DNA from: Effrenium voratum
Taxonomy: Eukaryota; Sar; Dinophyceae; Suessiales; Symbiodiniaceae
NCBI GenBank assembly: GCA_963377175.1
Contig: CAUJNA010001524.1
Location: 721,092 to 785,091, forward strand
Direction of reading: 5' to 3'
Length of the DNA stretch: 64,000 nucleotides
Below, piece by piece: positions 51,134-61,930 of this stretch. The notes beneath the pieces were generated by a model. It worked only from the letters and a program-made list of their open reading frames with translations, did not search any database and had not been told where the DNA came from. Position 1 is the stretch's first letter. Every line of letters starts with the position of its first letter. A program made the position numbers and the translations under genes.

Positions 51134-51410
51134 GTGCCAAGGTTTCAACCCTTCCAAAACCCTTGCTTTTTGTCGACTGTTGCCATGAGAGTCACTCCCA
51201 AAACTCACAAAGGAGGCCCCTCCGAAAGGATAATTATTCCGTTCCAAGACCAAGTTTCAACCAGTGACTTGCCCGAGGAGAGCATAGTTGCAACCAGTGA
51301 TGAGTTCATTATCAAAAGGCCAGCACCGTTCCACCAAACAACAAGGCCCTGCAAGAAAAAGTCGCAATAGCGATAGATTCCCTTTAAAACCAAGGGATGG
51401 GAAAATACGA

Positions 51411-51500
51411 CACCATGGGAAACCATTGTTGGTCGGTAATTGCAGGTGAATCATTCCATAGTTTCTCAGGTGGTGCAGGATTTCGACCATCCACAGTATT
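51411..51500. mobile_element. Family B MITE, copy 10 (left-truncated)
   Basis: The core and right end are present, directly following a family G remnant. Confidence 0.75.
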
Positions 51501-52311
51501 TTGAACCCAAGAATGGTTGGAACGGTCGAACATGGTGGGCCCGCTTGGCCGTTGGCTTACAGCAAGTGGTAGCCGTAAGGCCATGCCACTGCAAATGGAG
51601 TTGTTTTTTCGTGGTTTCCCTATACAACCATAACAACCAAGGTACCCTCAACAAAAGGACGTCACATACCCTTGTGTGAGAGTATATGGGTTTGTCTCAT
51701 GGGGGCAAACACCCACATATCAGTGAATTCTATTTGATGTCTCTGAACATATCTCACCAAAAGGCTCCCTCGAAACAACGCACATTCATATATGGGCGTG
51801 TGCCTGTTTCGGGGGTTGCGTTGTGTAGCTTGATTTCAAAGGAACGACCCTCCCACTAGCATGGGAAGTGCGAACCAAAGAGACCTGTGCACTTCCATGT
51901 TTGTTGGTGGGAGAGTAAACGGAAAACCACCATTTGGGGTCCATATGCATGAAGAGAGCATCTCCAGCTAGTCCAAGACACACATTGGACAATCTGTGAC
52001 TTGATGTGCAACATGGCCCCATTTTTCTGACACCAAGATGGGACTTCTCGAATCAACCCTAAGAATTGTGGGCAAATTGGAATCATTATTTTCAACACGG
52101 AATCCCAGTTTCCGTAATCAGTTGGACGCAACTGCATGGGACACCTCTACCAGCTGGCAGGAATTTGCGGCTTGACTTTGGGCAACCCCAGCTGTATGAG
52201 TCTGTCTCAAAAAGGGGGACGCAAACAATAGCCAACAAGGGTCCCTCCAAAAAATAGGCGCACCCACGCGCCAACCCCACCACACCCCACACCGCCCCGC
52301 CCCAAATGCGC

Positions 52312-52393
52312 CTGCTTTGGTCAAGGCCACACAGTGGGAATACCCCGAGGCCACTGCTTGGACTGGCGCCACATTTGGAAGGTGCACCTGAAC
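52312..52393 (-). CDS. RCC1-repeat protein, exon 8
   Basis: Encodes VQVHLPNVAPVQAVASGYSH, then CVALTKA. This is the inner half of a blade with the conserved SGYSHCVALT core. The acceptor is GGCCGAG|GT and the donor AAAGCAG|GC. The last base completes a glycine with exon 9 to give TKAGEVLTWGGN. Donor and next acceptor share GCAGGCG, the longest repeat pair in this gene together with intron 2. Confidence 0.94.
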
Positions 52394-53245
52394 CTCGGCC
52401 ACGGTAGCCGACAAAACAACACCGGAGCTCACTGAATTGCACGTGTGTGGCTAGGTAGAAGACAACGGCGAGGATATGTATCCCATTTTCGCTTGGGGTC
52501 GTAATTCCTGAAGAATGGACCTCTGCTTAAGTCAAGGGGCCAATTATCAAGAAGTCTTCGAATAATGTAGGGCAAAGGACGCAAAGAGAACAGCTATGGG
52601 GCAGTCCGTGTAAACGAGCTTCAGGCTCCAAGCCAGTTGCCTGCTCGGCTTCTGGCCTCAAAACAGCCGAGATGGAATTTTCCAAGGGACCTTTTTTGAT
52701 TTGTTTCAACCCATCGGTTTCTGGGTGAAGATCTGGAAAGGCAGAAGCGAGGAAGGTTTACCCCCGGAGCTTTAGCCGACTTGGATGAAACCTGATGCAA
52801 GACAGGCCTCTATGTTCCTGTGCCCCAATCATCCTCCATCCTCGTTTTACAACCTAGATTGCTTGGTATCCCAAACTCAAGGGCACTTTTTATGTTTGGG
52901 GGCATGAAAAAACAACCTTAACTACTGAGTAAGTTCCCCACCAAATACAAGGGGTTGGCTAGCTTCTTTTGGAAATCCCTGCAGCTGCCGGCTGGGTCCA
53001 TAGCCCCTCAAAGGAAAACCCCGCGAGAGTCATGTCTGGGAGCCCTTCAAGATGTTCACAAGGGGCGCAACCGCCGTTTGGCCAAAATCTCTGCAAAGCA
53101 AACAAAGTTCCATGCTCTGAGGAGTATTCAACATCCCACTTTGTTAGTAGGTCGCAATGGTAAGTTGAATAACAGGGGCCAGTTGACAAACAAAAAACAC
53201 GGCGCTTGCTTTCCAGACCGGTGTTTTGAGGCTACCCCCGGTTGC

Positions 53246-53377
53246 CTCCGAGAAGCCCGGGGTCATCCCTGTGGTTTCACCAAGCCGATGCTCTGCGGCC
53301 GAAGGTGCCGGCGCCAGGCGCGCAGTCTGTGTGCCGTCCCCCAGCTGGCCCCGGGAGTTGCCGCCTAGAGCGAAGAC
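53246..53377 (-). CDS. RCC1-repeat protein, exon 7
   Basis: Forty-four codons starting VFALGGNSRGQLGDGTQTAR and ending TPGFSE, with a long loop rich in A, P, E and G between blades. The acceptor CCTCGGAG|GT follows a C-rich tract that includes an unbroken C run (seen as G on the plus strand near 53,409-53,420). The donor is TCGGAG|GC. In phase 0 after exon 6 the join reads KSGEVFALGGN, a textbook RCC1 strand. Confidence 0.95.
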
Positions 53378-53710
53378 CTCCGAGGCATCCGACGTGTCAC
53401 CCCGGCCACTGGAGGTGCGGGGGGGGGGGGGAGAAAAAAAACCCACCCACGGGGGCACCCCGACTTTTTTTGGGTAGAGCCAGACTTGGTCACCGGAATT
53501 TGAAGTAAAATTGGTGGCGCCTTTGTGGATGAAGAAAGTCCAAGAGAAATATCAAACGTTGGTGGTTTGTCAACTGGCATCGAAATCAGTATTCTTGTCA
53601 TTCCAGCGTGTCCGTCATTGTGTCCATCCACAGAATGGTCTGTAAATCTCAGTGCAATTCCAAAAACTGAAATCAGGAATCCTCAACAAAAGAAAGACCT
53701 CGCTTCTGGG

Positions 53711-53825
53711 CTACCCTCAGATCCCCTGCTAAAAGTTGAGAACTTTTAGTGGGTCAAATGGAAACCCCCACTAGACACTCAAAAGCTAAAAAGCTAAGGA
53801 ACCGGATGGCTGGGAGCCACCAAGG
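53711..53825. mobile_element. Family F element, copy 4
   Basis: The most complete copy, from CTACCCTCAGATCCCC to GGCTGGGAGCCACCAAG. Confidence 0.85.
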
Positions 53826-53927
53826 CTTTAGGTCCAGGTAAGCTCGCCAAAAACCAGGCCGATATGTTGTTACTTTGGAGTTGGCACCCTTTCTCCTTGG
53901 TTCCAAGTGAAACCAAAAGTCAATTGT

Positions 53928-54051
53928 CTAGGGGTAACTTCCCCATTCTGAATCCAGGGATCCGAAAACCACCACAAACCCTGGGGAAACATCGATCGGT
54001 TTTTGAAAAGAACGATGGCTGAAAAGAATGGACAAGGAAACAACCCCCAGA
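53928..54051. mobile_element. Family E element, copy 7
   Basis: Recognisable from the GGGATCCGAAAACCACC and AAGAACGATGGCTGAAAAG parts. Confidence 0.8.
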
Positions 54052-54074
54052 AATTGACCAATCAAGCCCGAGAC

Positions 54075-54123
54075 CATTATGAACTCCAAAAAGTGACTGA
54101 AGTCCAGGAACTCAGGGAGTGAG
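54075..54123. mobile_element. Family D element, copy 6 (right half)
   Basis: AAAAAGTGACTGAAGTCCAGG and the end CTCAGGGAGTGAG are present. Confidence 0.65.
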
Positions 54124-55150
54124 CCTATTGAGACAAGCTTTAAGGGGCCCAAACCAAAGTGGGTGAGATCCTATGTGGACAACCAGGATGCTTCCCTGGC
54201 ACCCAGATTTCTTAGATATTAAACGGTTGCCCATAGAAGACGAGGAGAGGGAGGACACAAACATGAAGGGACAAATGTAGGGAAGATTGGATGACATGTG
54301 TTGGGTTCCGGAACCCCAAATAGATATCTAAATCATCGAAATGTAGGTTTTCTTGGATCCATGATGCCACTGCCTCTGCTGTAAGCCAGTCTCCCCTCTC
54401 TAATGTCTGCGAACTAAAGCTGCCGAACGAACACTCGAGCAGAGACATTTGAAGGAGCACCACGAAAAACAAAAACGGAACATCAGCACAAACAAACGTC
54501 GACCTACTCTTCCCAAACTTGAATTTCTTCACAAAGAAGCAAATCTTCGTCGTGGGGTCTTTGCTCTCAAGCCAAATCGATTGTGTCTGTCGACATGACC
54601 TTTGGGCTACTGTAGAGCTTCATAACGCAAAATACGGCCTAGATACTAATTGTGTCTGTGGGAGAGTTGCCTAGCATGGACCAACATACGACTGGAACCT
54701 CCAGTCCCACTGACAGTTCATGACTTTTTGAATGCTGGCTGACTGTTCGCGGGGGCAGAGTCCTACTCAGGGATCCTACCGCTGATATCATCTCGAACTT
54801 GGCCGGTGCCTGAACATTTCTGTGTTCAAGGGGGATTCTCATCCCTGCTACTTTCTCGCACTTGACAGCGGGTTCCCTAGCTCAGAAACGTCCCTGAAGC
54901 CCAGTTCAAGGGGAGCACTGCCAAAACAGGAATCCCCTCCAACAGTTCAACGTTCTGGTGGCGAGCGGGCCCCAAGGCCAAACCTTGAGAGCTAGAGCCA
55001 AACCGCGCCAGCTTGAAACAGGAAGCGTGGTTCTAAATCCCAAATGGCTGCCAGTATCCGGGGTGAGCCCTGCTAATCTGCATGTCTTGTGTAGGTCTTC
55101 ATGCTCTTTCCCCAAAAATGCTGCAAGCAGGAATGGTTTTTGTGGCTTGC
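54124..55150. other. RCC1 intron 6 interior, nothing recognised
   Basis: Between a family D half copy and family J copy 4 I see no exon edge, repeat or coding-like frame worth calling. Confidence 0.4.
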
Positions 55151-55152
55151 AA

Positions 55153-55287
55153 TATGGCCATGGGTCAAAATTCCCGTACCCCCAGTGAACATCCCAATCC
55201 AATCACAAAAAAAGGAAGCCTAAACTGGGTGGTGAATTCACCTACTCATTTTTGGTACCATTGGTTTTGACCACCACAGCCATATGT
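55153..55287. mobile_element. Family J element, copy 4
   Basis: Both ends recognisable; ends about 60 bp from the donor of RCC1 exon 6. Confidence 0.85.
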
Positions 55288-55348
55288 TTCCTGGAATCCA
55301 CTTCCCGCTTCCGCTTCCGCTTCCGCTTCGGCTTCCGCTCTTCCCCGC

Positions 55349-55423
55349 CTCCCCGCTCTTCGTCAGGAAGAGGCTGTGCTCGTAGCCGCAGGCCGCGGCC
55401 TGGCCGCTGCCGAAGCTGCCGAC
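55349..55423 (-). CDS. RCC1-repeat protein, exon 6
   Basis: Twenty-five codons: VGSFGSGQAAACGYEHSL, then FLTKSGE. The ACGYEHSLFLTKSGE core is the canonical RCC1 segment (ACGxxHSLxLTxxGE). The acceptor AACCTTCAG|GT and donor GGGGAG|GC keep phase 0. The exon sits between two mobile elements: family J ends about 60 bp away on the donor side and family A starts about 30 bp away on the acceptor side. Confidence 0.94.
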
Positions 55424-55453
55424 CTGAAGGTTTGAGTCGACACCTCACTGAGC

Positions 55454-55564
55454 CTCAGATGTCCAGTGACCCTGGCAAAAAAAGGGAACCCTTTGTTGGG
55501 GACCCTTTTTAATGGGGCCACCCAAGAAAAGGAAAGAGAATGGGGGTGCCACTGAACAACTGAG
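55454..55564. mobile_element. Family A MITE, copy 8
   Basis: Starts 30 bp upstream of RCC1 exon 6 on the minus strand. Right end intact. Confidence 0.85.
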
Positions 55565-55576
55565 TAGCTGGTTAAT

Positions 55577-55703
55577 GCTGTGGATGGCTACAAAATCCAT
55601 GCGGCTCCCGCACTACCTAAATGAAACCATGGTTGAAACCAGAAACGTTTGTGGGTATTTGAAGGGAAATCAATTCCTTCCAGGGCTTCTTAGTGCTGCA
55701 GAT
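55577..55703. mobile_element. Family B MITE, copy 11
   Basis: Diverged but with both halves; it follows family A copy 8 by about 13 bp. Confidence 0.75.
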
Positions 55704-56114
55704 TTTCGTCCATCAGAATCCTTCCATTGAGTCGATTTCACTAACCAAGGCAACCACGTAACCAAAAGGGCCATCATGAGGTGAAATGCTACATGTTCAA
55801 CCCAGGGAACCACCTTTGAAAGGGCAAAAGGAACATGGCTGTCACTTATTGTGGCGACACGCCTGGGATTCACGCTCGGATAAACAGTCCCCGTGCAGTG
55901 TGGATCTCACCCAGACTTAGGGAACTGATGAACCGGGAAAAATGAGAGACTTGCTAAATCCGGTGGATGGCAACCCCATGTTCAACCACTTAAGTGGGGT
56001 GGTCATCCAAGTAGGGGGAAGCCAAATGCTCTTGTCCCACACCCCCAGAGAGGTTCTGTGCTCTGCGGGTTCTGGCCATGATAAAACGAATCCAAACCAG
56101 TGGCACCCGTCTAT

Positions 56115-56325
56115 TCAAAGGTGATCACCCTTAGGATTGCGTTCACAAACACAATATGCGGACATGAATTCAGCTTCCACGCCTAACCTCCTGTATTGTT
56201 GTACTTGTGTACCGTTTTGAAGTAGCACTTGTGACGGGCACTGCTGTAACGCCCAAACACAGTGGTTCTCACTTCCAAACCTAAAATAAAAAACAACGAA
56301 CATGCCCAACACGACCAAATAAGCT
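56115..56325 (-). CDS. ORF abutting a family C element, inside RCC1 intron 5
   Basis: Runs from the family C copy 9 terminus (GACCTAG|) for about 70 codons to a TGA: YLVVLGMFVVFYFRF (hydrophobic), then GSENHCVWALQQCPSQVLLQ and EFMSAYCVCERNPKGDHL. It could start at TTTTAG|GT near 56,280. Unknown. Since it lies in an intron it may be a separate gene piece. Confidence 0.4.
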
Positions 56326-56410
56326 AGGTCCTCCAGATTTGAGAGGTTAGAATAAGAGTACCAACTTTTTGTCCGTGGTCTATTTTAGTATGGGAAGCCT
56401 CCCAACCAAG
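56324..56410. mobile_element. Family C element, copy 9
   Basis: The left end CTAGGTCCTCCAG is intact and adjoins the 56.1 kb ORF; the right end is lost. Confidence 0.8.
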
Positions 56411-56504
56411 AAAGGAACAAATATAGTCTCCGAGTTGAATTTGCTATGGCCAAGTCATTATTCTCCCTTTTGCTTACGCCCTCTGGACAAGACACAATGA
56501 CAAG

Positions 56505-56577
56505 AACACATATTTCCATAGTGATAGGTTCCCTTTAAAACCAACTGGGTAAAACAAAGTCTTCAGCAATAGGAAGT
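56505..56577. mobile_element. Family G element, copy 6 (partial)
   Basis: Interior and right end (AGCAATAGGAAG) only. Confidence 0.65.
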
Positions 56578-57129
56578 GATCATAAAATAGTAGTTTTCAC
56601 TGTTGGCCCTTTGGCAATAAACAACCGTATCTCCTTGGGCATGGGAATCCCTCCTGCAGCTATCAGGGGGCAATGTTAAACCCCTCATAGTGTGGATGGA
56701 AAAACCAATGCATGAGTTGGGATGGTAAAACGCCCAGGAATATTGGGACGATATGGGTTCCTTGGCAGTATTGGCGCCCCCCCCCGAAACCAAAAAAAAG
56801 AGACGCTCTCTAATTCTTGAAGACTCGTGGGCATCCAAGTACTGGCACAATGGGCATGATGGAACACCCGAGTTTTGGCCCTTTAAACGGGACTAGGGTT
56901 GGTGCTGCAACAAAACGTATCTCCCTCAGTCTCCTTATGTTTTGGTGTGCTTCTGGGTGTTTTCCCTACCCCTATCTGGATATCCCCCCGCCCCCCCCGT
57001 GGTGCGCAAAAAGGGGCACTTCTTTGTTGGTAAAGTTGATATGCAAGGGGCGCCCCCCCCAAAGGGAAGGAGATGCCCGGCACTAGGGCCTAGGCAAGCG
57101 GTGGGAAAAAAGAGGGGCCATCTCTTGTA

Positions 57130-57320
57130 GCCCTCACACTTGCCCACTGGCAAAAACCCTTCGCGCAGCCCTTGGCGTTGTAGGCGTCGCCCTTGTCCAC
57201 GCCCCTCGCTCTTGGCCTTCTTGTTGCTCCGTCTGGACCTCACCACTTTGGCCATCGCCGCTCTTCGATCTCTTCGCTCTCCACGACCTCGAGCTCTTCG
57301 CTCTCCTTCCGCTTAACCGG
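57130..57320 (-). other. GC-rich, repeat-like island in RCC1 intron 5
   Basis: A CTCTTCG-type repeat (57,255-57,315) makes several minus frames open, for example ESEELEVVESEEIEERRW. Exons 5 and 6 join in phase without it, so I treat it as intronic simple sequence with accidental coding look. Confidence 0.4.
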
Positions 57321-57654
57321 TGGGTGGTATGCAAGGGACACCAAAAAAGGGGGGAGGAAGGAAAACGCTCCCTCCCAAATGGACATGCTCCCTCCCAAAA
57401 CTGAAACACAGCAACCGGTTGTCTTAGATCTTACATTGGCTTTTCGCCCCCTGGGCAAAATGCGAGCAAATGCTTTCCAGTATAGTGAGAACGCCTCCCT
57501 TTAACACAAAACAGGGACAGTATACCAAAAAAGAGGAAAAATAAGAATCAGCGCCACAGCAAATGTCCAGACTCGACAAGATTTAAAAGGTCGCCCGTTT
57601 CAGCCAATGGAAGGTACCTGGTTGGGCCGTCCATTCGTGGGAACCATCGCCCCC

Positions 57655-57705
57655 TCCGCATCCGATCCGCATCCGATCCCCATCCGATCCCCATCCGATC
57701 CGGGC
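57655..57705. repeat. 11-bp tandem repeat beside exon 5
   Basis: CATCCGATCC(C/G) four to five times, starting at the intron side of the exon 5 donor. Confidence 0.85.
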
Positions 57706-57707
57706 GC

Positions 57708-57752
57708 CTCCAGGGGCTCCAGGCACTGCACCAGCTGGCCCCAGGCCCAGGC
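57708..57752 (-). CDS. RCC1-repeat protein, exon 5
   Basis: Fifteen codons, AWAWGQLVQCLEPLE, in phase 0 at both ends. The acceptor is CTGGAG|GC and the donor CTGGAG|GC, identical hexamers at the two exon edges. The blade is short: the usual GNxxGQLG turn is reduced to GQLVQ. The frame stays open beyond the donor through an 11-bp tandem repeat (57,655-57,705), so a longer exon cannot be excluded. The PLE|VGS junction with exon 6 fits the family better. Confidence 0.85.
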
Positions 57753-58081
57753 CTCCAGTCGTCAGGCTGAGAAATTTGCGGTGGATAGTTCTCACTGGGG
57801 GAGATGGCAAAAAAAAATCAGCCCAATTTGGGGTGCCCGAGGGTTTCTCATTTTTTGGTGCCCGAGGATCCGCACTTTTGTTTGTTGGTAGTTCTCACTT
57901 AGGGCACCAAGAGTGCGGGGATATTCACCGTGGGAAATCCAAGCGGGGCATTGGTGATAAGATGACTCCCAGCCCAGAAGTTCGTCCCAAGCGCATGCCG
58001 TTGGAAAGAGTGGGCTCGGACTCAAACCAAAGCGCAAAGCGGCCTGACTTCGAGCCTGGTTTTGGGGCTTTGAGGGGAGGG

Positions 58082-58345
58082 GTTTGATTGGGGGTTTGCG
58101 GGTTTGAGGGGGTTCTGGGGTTTGAGGGTTTGAGGGGTTTGAGGGGTTGGTGGGTTTGAGAGTTGGAGGGTTGGGGGTTTGGGGTTTGAGGGCTTTGAGG
58201 GTTTGAGGGGTTTGAGGGTTTGAGGGTTTTGGGGGAGTTTTGGGGGGGTTGGGGAAGGTTTTTGGGTTGTGGGGGGTTGGGGGTGGGGTGGGGGAATTGT
58301 GTTCTTCTTCCTTTTTGTTGGGGGGGGGGGGGTGGAAGAGCTCTG
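58082..58345. repeat. GGGTTTGAGGGTTTGAGG repeats and G-run
   Basis: TTTGAGGG-type octamers with variants for about 200 bp, ending in GGGGTTGGGG and a G-run at 58,320-58,332. In RCC1 intron 4. Confidence 0.85.
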
Positions 58346-58857
58346 GAAGCTCAAATTCAGGTTGGTTTACTTGCGATGCTCCCCAGACCCAATCGCCACA
58401 CTTCGGGCCTTAGAACCAAACGGTTCTACCGTTGCAAGGGTTGAACTCCCCATTCTCGCCCCTTCTCTTCAGCAGCCAGGCTTGCAGCGAAGAGTCGTTT
58501 TTGCTCCATCCATGCTGATCCACTGTATTCTCAGCCCAGAGCATTTGCCCCAACAGCTGAAAGCTATGGGGTCTCTGCCAAGATCCAGGAAATTCCGGGG
58601 CTGTTGGGGATTCCACCTGCGCTTATGTTTGAACAGCAGTCGCGAGTGAAACCAACATTCAACTCCAACGGGTGAGGGGCGAGTCAGGTGGACAAAGTCC
58701 AAACATGGGCTGGTCAAGGTTGGGAAACTGCTTGATGTCGTGTCAAGAAGCATGGATGATGTAACCATTAAAAACACTGGCGGTTTGCAGGTTGGGAGGT
58801 CGATCCACCGTATTGTCAGCCCCTTGCGTTGATTTTCTTGCTGTTGCGATAGGGCAA

Positions 58858-58965
58858 CAGGGATCCTTACATTATACACCTGAACATTGCCTTGTGAATG
58901 GTGTTGAAAAAGTAACATGTTTCAAATGGTTGCAACATGTATCTTTTAAGGAGCCCTGGAGTTGC
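58858..58965. mobile_element. Family M element, copy 4
   Basis: Complete. Ends 12 bp inside the intron from the GC donor of RCC1 exon 4. Confidence 0.85.
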
Positions 58966-58977
58966 TGTGTTTCGCGC

Positions 58978-59105
58978 CTGTCCATCCTCCAGCACTGCGC
59001 AGCTGTGCAGCCACCCCGCCGCCGCATCAGCGGCGTTCGATCCGACGAGGCCGGGCACCAGCTGGGGGACCAGCCGCGTCTCGCGGGTGCCGTCACCGAG
59101 CTGTC
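58978..59105 (-). CDS. RCC1-repeat protein, exon 4
   Basis: Longest clear blade: GQLGDGTRETRLVPQLVPG, then an alanine-rich stretch and GWLHSCAVLEDGQ. The acceptor is CCTTCAG|GA and the donor GGACAG|GC. The exon is 128 nt and ends in phase 0. The next exon continues directly as AWAWG, giving EDGQAWAWG, which fits the RCC1 DG-x-x-WxWG strand. A family M element lies about 12 bp beyond the donor, inside the intron. Confidence 0.95.
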
Positions 59106-59501
59106 CTGAAGGAAAAACCCAGCAAAAAGTGGGGCACAGCCCAGTTGGATCTGGAGAGCTGGGGGGTGCTGGGGAACAGCACCAACTCTGGTGGGAAAAA
59201 GGGCGGGTATACAGCTACTGTAGGGGTGGGAAAAAGGGCCAAACTTAGAGAACGTGGAGCACAATTCAAGATCTGGGGCACTGAACACATTGCAAGCGGG
59301 GAACAGACACACTCCGCACTATCTCCTTCCAAAAAGAAAAACGGCTTTGTGGGACGAGCAACAATTCACGGGGGTTGTCTATTTGACTACAAAACCGTGG
59401 ATCACAAACGAGCAAACCGAAGGTTTCCATGCAGCAGATTAACATATGTTGTGTCGCTTTCTTTTTTTTTGTCAGAACATGCGGGAAATTCTAACTTGTG
59501 C

Positions 59502-59608
59502 TTCTTCACCCCCTGGAAAAGAACGTGAACATATTGCCAAGTAGTGAAATCGATTCCCTTTAAAACCAGAAAGGGAACACTACAGAGTATTCTTAAGCAA
59601 ACGGAAGC
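59502..59608. mobile_element. Family G element, copy 7
   Basis: The interior and right end are clear. It ends 28 bp from RCC1 exon 3, inside intron 3. Confidence 0.85.
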
Positions 59609-59635
59609 AATGAGTAACACGAAGCCATCTCAGTC

Positions 59636-59701
59636 CTTGCTTGTTCTGGCCCCAGGCCATGACTTCCCCATCACTGGTCACACCCACGCTGTGGTACCAG
59701 C
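59636..59701 (-). CDS. RCC1-repeat protein, exon 3 (GA donor)
   Basis: Encodes WYHSVGVTSDGEVMAWGQNKQ, a near-perfect RCC1 blade start. Joined to exon 2 it reads SASAGWYHSVGV; joined to exon 4 it reads QNKQGQLGDGT. The only donor that keeps this phase is CAAG|GACTGA, a GA-AG intron of about 530 nt. The acceptor TTTGCGCAG|GC repeats the donor context of the previous intron. GA donors are known from dinoflagellates and are very rare elsewhere. Confidence 0.93.
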
Positions 59702-59756
59702 CTGCGCAAATCGTGTTGAGCTCAAGATGCAAAACTCAACAAAGGAACAAACTTGA

Positions 59757-59870
59757 ATCTTGGTTGCTGCAACGACCCCTCTGCAAAACGTAGTCAACTT
59801 GTTGTGGCTCCTTGGAGATGTTCCACTATTTCATCCAAAAAGTTCAAGTCCACGTCCAACCAAATAGCCA
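59757..59870. mobile_element. Family N element, copy 2
   Basis: Near full-length, with TTGGTTGCTGCAACGACCCC and GGAGATGTTCCACTA. Confidence 0.75.
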
Positions 59871-59896
59871 TGAGGGAATATTCAACCCTTGTTAGA

Positions 59897-60003
59897 AGCG
59901 CTGGAATGATACGATTCCCCTACGTACATGCCAAGAAACGTTGTGGTTCCAACCATGGTTTCATTTCGCTGGTGCGAGAGGCAAAGTTCGCAACCATCCA
60001 CAG
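59897..60003. mobile_element. Family B MITE, copy 12
   Basis: Core and right end (CAACCATCCACAGT) are recognisable. Confidence 0.7.
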
Positions 60004-61018
60004 TGATCAGTGCTTGCAAAACGACTGTAGGCAACCAAATGTATCCCCATGCAAAACCTGCTAGCCATACCGAAGGGTACGTATATACGTATAGTGTCTT
60101 GCCTGGCAGCACTAGGCATGGTTACAAGCTGGATAGGGGTTAGTTGACCTCTCACCTAATTTTCAGCCCACTTGCTTAGTTGTTTGAACATACAAAGATG
60201 ATGGCAGCAGGGGGTGTCTGGGAATGGTGTTCAGTGTTTCTTTTGGCTTACTCCCCAACAAAACACATACCCACATGTTGCAACCAACCCTGGTGATACC
60301 TATTCCAGGTGAAAGGTTCTCAAAATCGATCTCCAAGACTGCACAAATTTCCGGGGCCAGGGTAGCAAACACATGTCCAATTCGGAACAGCGACATTGAG
60401 GCTCGGTCTCCTGGCGGCCTTCGTGAAAAAACAAACGACAGACCCAACAAGTTCACAGCTTTCCAGAAACAGGCAGGATAATGCTTCCTGTATTCTAGAA
60501 GTGAGCTAGGAGGCTTCTTCTAAACCAAAAGTCACAGCACTCTACACCCCTCCCTCACACATAAGAGACCCTGACAAAACCTGAAAACAAGGCTCGATTT
60601 GGAAGGGTCCATTTCATGTTTTTTTTGCTCCGAGGAGCCCCGCCCACAGAAAGGGGCATCCCTTTTGAGAAGAGCCCATCTGATGGTGTGCCAACTCTTT
60701 TTCTGAGAATCTCCAAGCTGGTTTTGGGTACACTTCGATGTTTTTTTTTTCTTTTCCCGGCTTAAACCGGGCCACACCCATCTAAACCCGTGGTTGTCCA
60801 TCTATGTCTAATCAAGCTCAACAGGACACCTATGCCCCATCCAGTCCTGGCTTGGAACCCATGTATTTCTAAACTCATCTTGAGCGGACACCTCTGCCCC
60901 ACCAATTTTGGGCCTCCCCTTGAGCCCAAGACCCCTCCCAGCACAGCTCCAGACCGTAAAAAGAAGAAGAACAAGCAAAGAAATGGGCGCTTCCGCGCTT
61001 CCGCGCGTCAGCTTCCGC

Positions 61019-61114
61019 CTGCGGACGCGCTCCGGAACCGCTTCGCCGGCAGCACGGGCGCCGGCCGCAGGCGCGGCAGCACCGTGCCGTCGCCCAGCTG
61101 CCCGAAGTCGTTGC
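61019..61114 (-). CDS. RCC1-repeat protein, exon 2
   Basis: Encodes NDFGQLGDGT followed by a proline- and arginine-rich loop and ends in FRSASA. The acceptor is TTCTGAG|GC. The TGA just upstream lies in the intron, so the gene is not broken. The donor is CGCAG|GC (GC type). The intron ends share the heptamer CGCAGGC with the next acceptor. Exon 2 supplies the inner half of the blade begun in exon 1. Third positions are strongly GC-rich, unlike the surrounding intron DNA. Confidence 0.92.
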
Positions 61115-61313
61115 CTCAGAAGCGGAACTCGTTGCATTGAGCTTGGCTCGAGGCCAGCCTCAAACCGCAAATCTGCGTTTTTTGCGCGGTCTCGGTATTG
61201 AATGATGCATACCCCACATGTTTTTTGCGCGGTCTCGGTATTGAATGATGCATACCCAAAAGCAAGTCCGCGGCAAGTGGCGGTTTGACGGCTTGCGGTT
61301 TTTTTTCGGGGTG

Positions 61314-61400
61314 CTCTAGGGGACACTTCCATGTCCATTCTTTCCAGGGATGCTTCTTCTCAGAAAACCATCCGGACCGCAGGGGAAACAGCTCGCAGGG
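61314..61400. mobile_element. Family E element, copy 8 (partial)
   Basis: CTAGGGGACACTTCC start and CAGGGATGC part; in RCC1 intron 1. Confidence 0.6.
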
Positions 61401-61426
61401 ACATGAAGCCATGCAAACCAGAACTG

Positions 61427-61545
61427 GGCTGCGGTTTTCTGATCCCCCGCGAAAAGTGACTAACTGTTGGTGGGTTAAATGGAAACTACCACTAAGGACT
61501 AAAAGGACAGAAGCTACGGGGATGGCTGGGAGCCACCAAGATAAT
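61427..61545. mobile_element. Family F element, copy 5
   Basis: Full-length, abutting a family B half copy. In RCC1 intron 1. Confidence 0.82.
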
Positions 61546-61634
61546 GTTGGTTGGCATTTACGTCGGGGAATCGTAGCATTCCCGTGGGTTTCTGAACGGT
61601 GGTGCGAAATGCATTTCGCAACCATTCATAGTAT
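61546..61634. mobile_element. Family B MITE, copy 13 (right half)
   Basis: The central GTTGGCATTTACG and right end are present; abuts a family F copy. Confidence 0.7.
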
Positions 61635-61714
61635 GTCAAGGGCAGTTGGAATGGGTTTGGGAGGTATTGATGCTCATATACCAGCGATATACCTCCGATA
61701 GACCAGTTTAACAA

Positions 61715-61790
61715 CACACACACACACACCCGAAACTGACAAACTGACAAACTGACTGACTGACTGACTGACTCGTTGACTGACAAAGTT
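61715..61790. repeat. (AC)n and (CTGA)n microsatellites
   Basis: ACACACACACAC at about 61,713-61,728, then AAACTGAC and ACTG units to about 61,785. Confidence 0.8.
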
Positions 61791-61930
61791 TGGGACCTAC
61801 ATGATGGAAAGGTGGTTCTACCCCCACCCGCCCTCGCGGCAGCACAATGAACCAGGTTCTTGCGGAGGTCGTAACCCACAGGCAGCTCGTTGTATCTTCA
61901 CGACTCCCGCCGTGTTCAACATGCTTCAAC

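Noticed and set aside
57240..57320. Acidic coding exon ESEELEVVESEEIEE
   Set aside because: Lies in intron 5, where exons 5 and 6 join in phase without it, and is built of CTCTTCG repeats.
61115..61117. TGA inside an RCC1 blade (premature stop)
   Set aside because: The acceptor TTCTGAG|GC places it in the intron, and exon 1 supplies the missing WGG.
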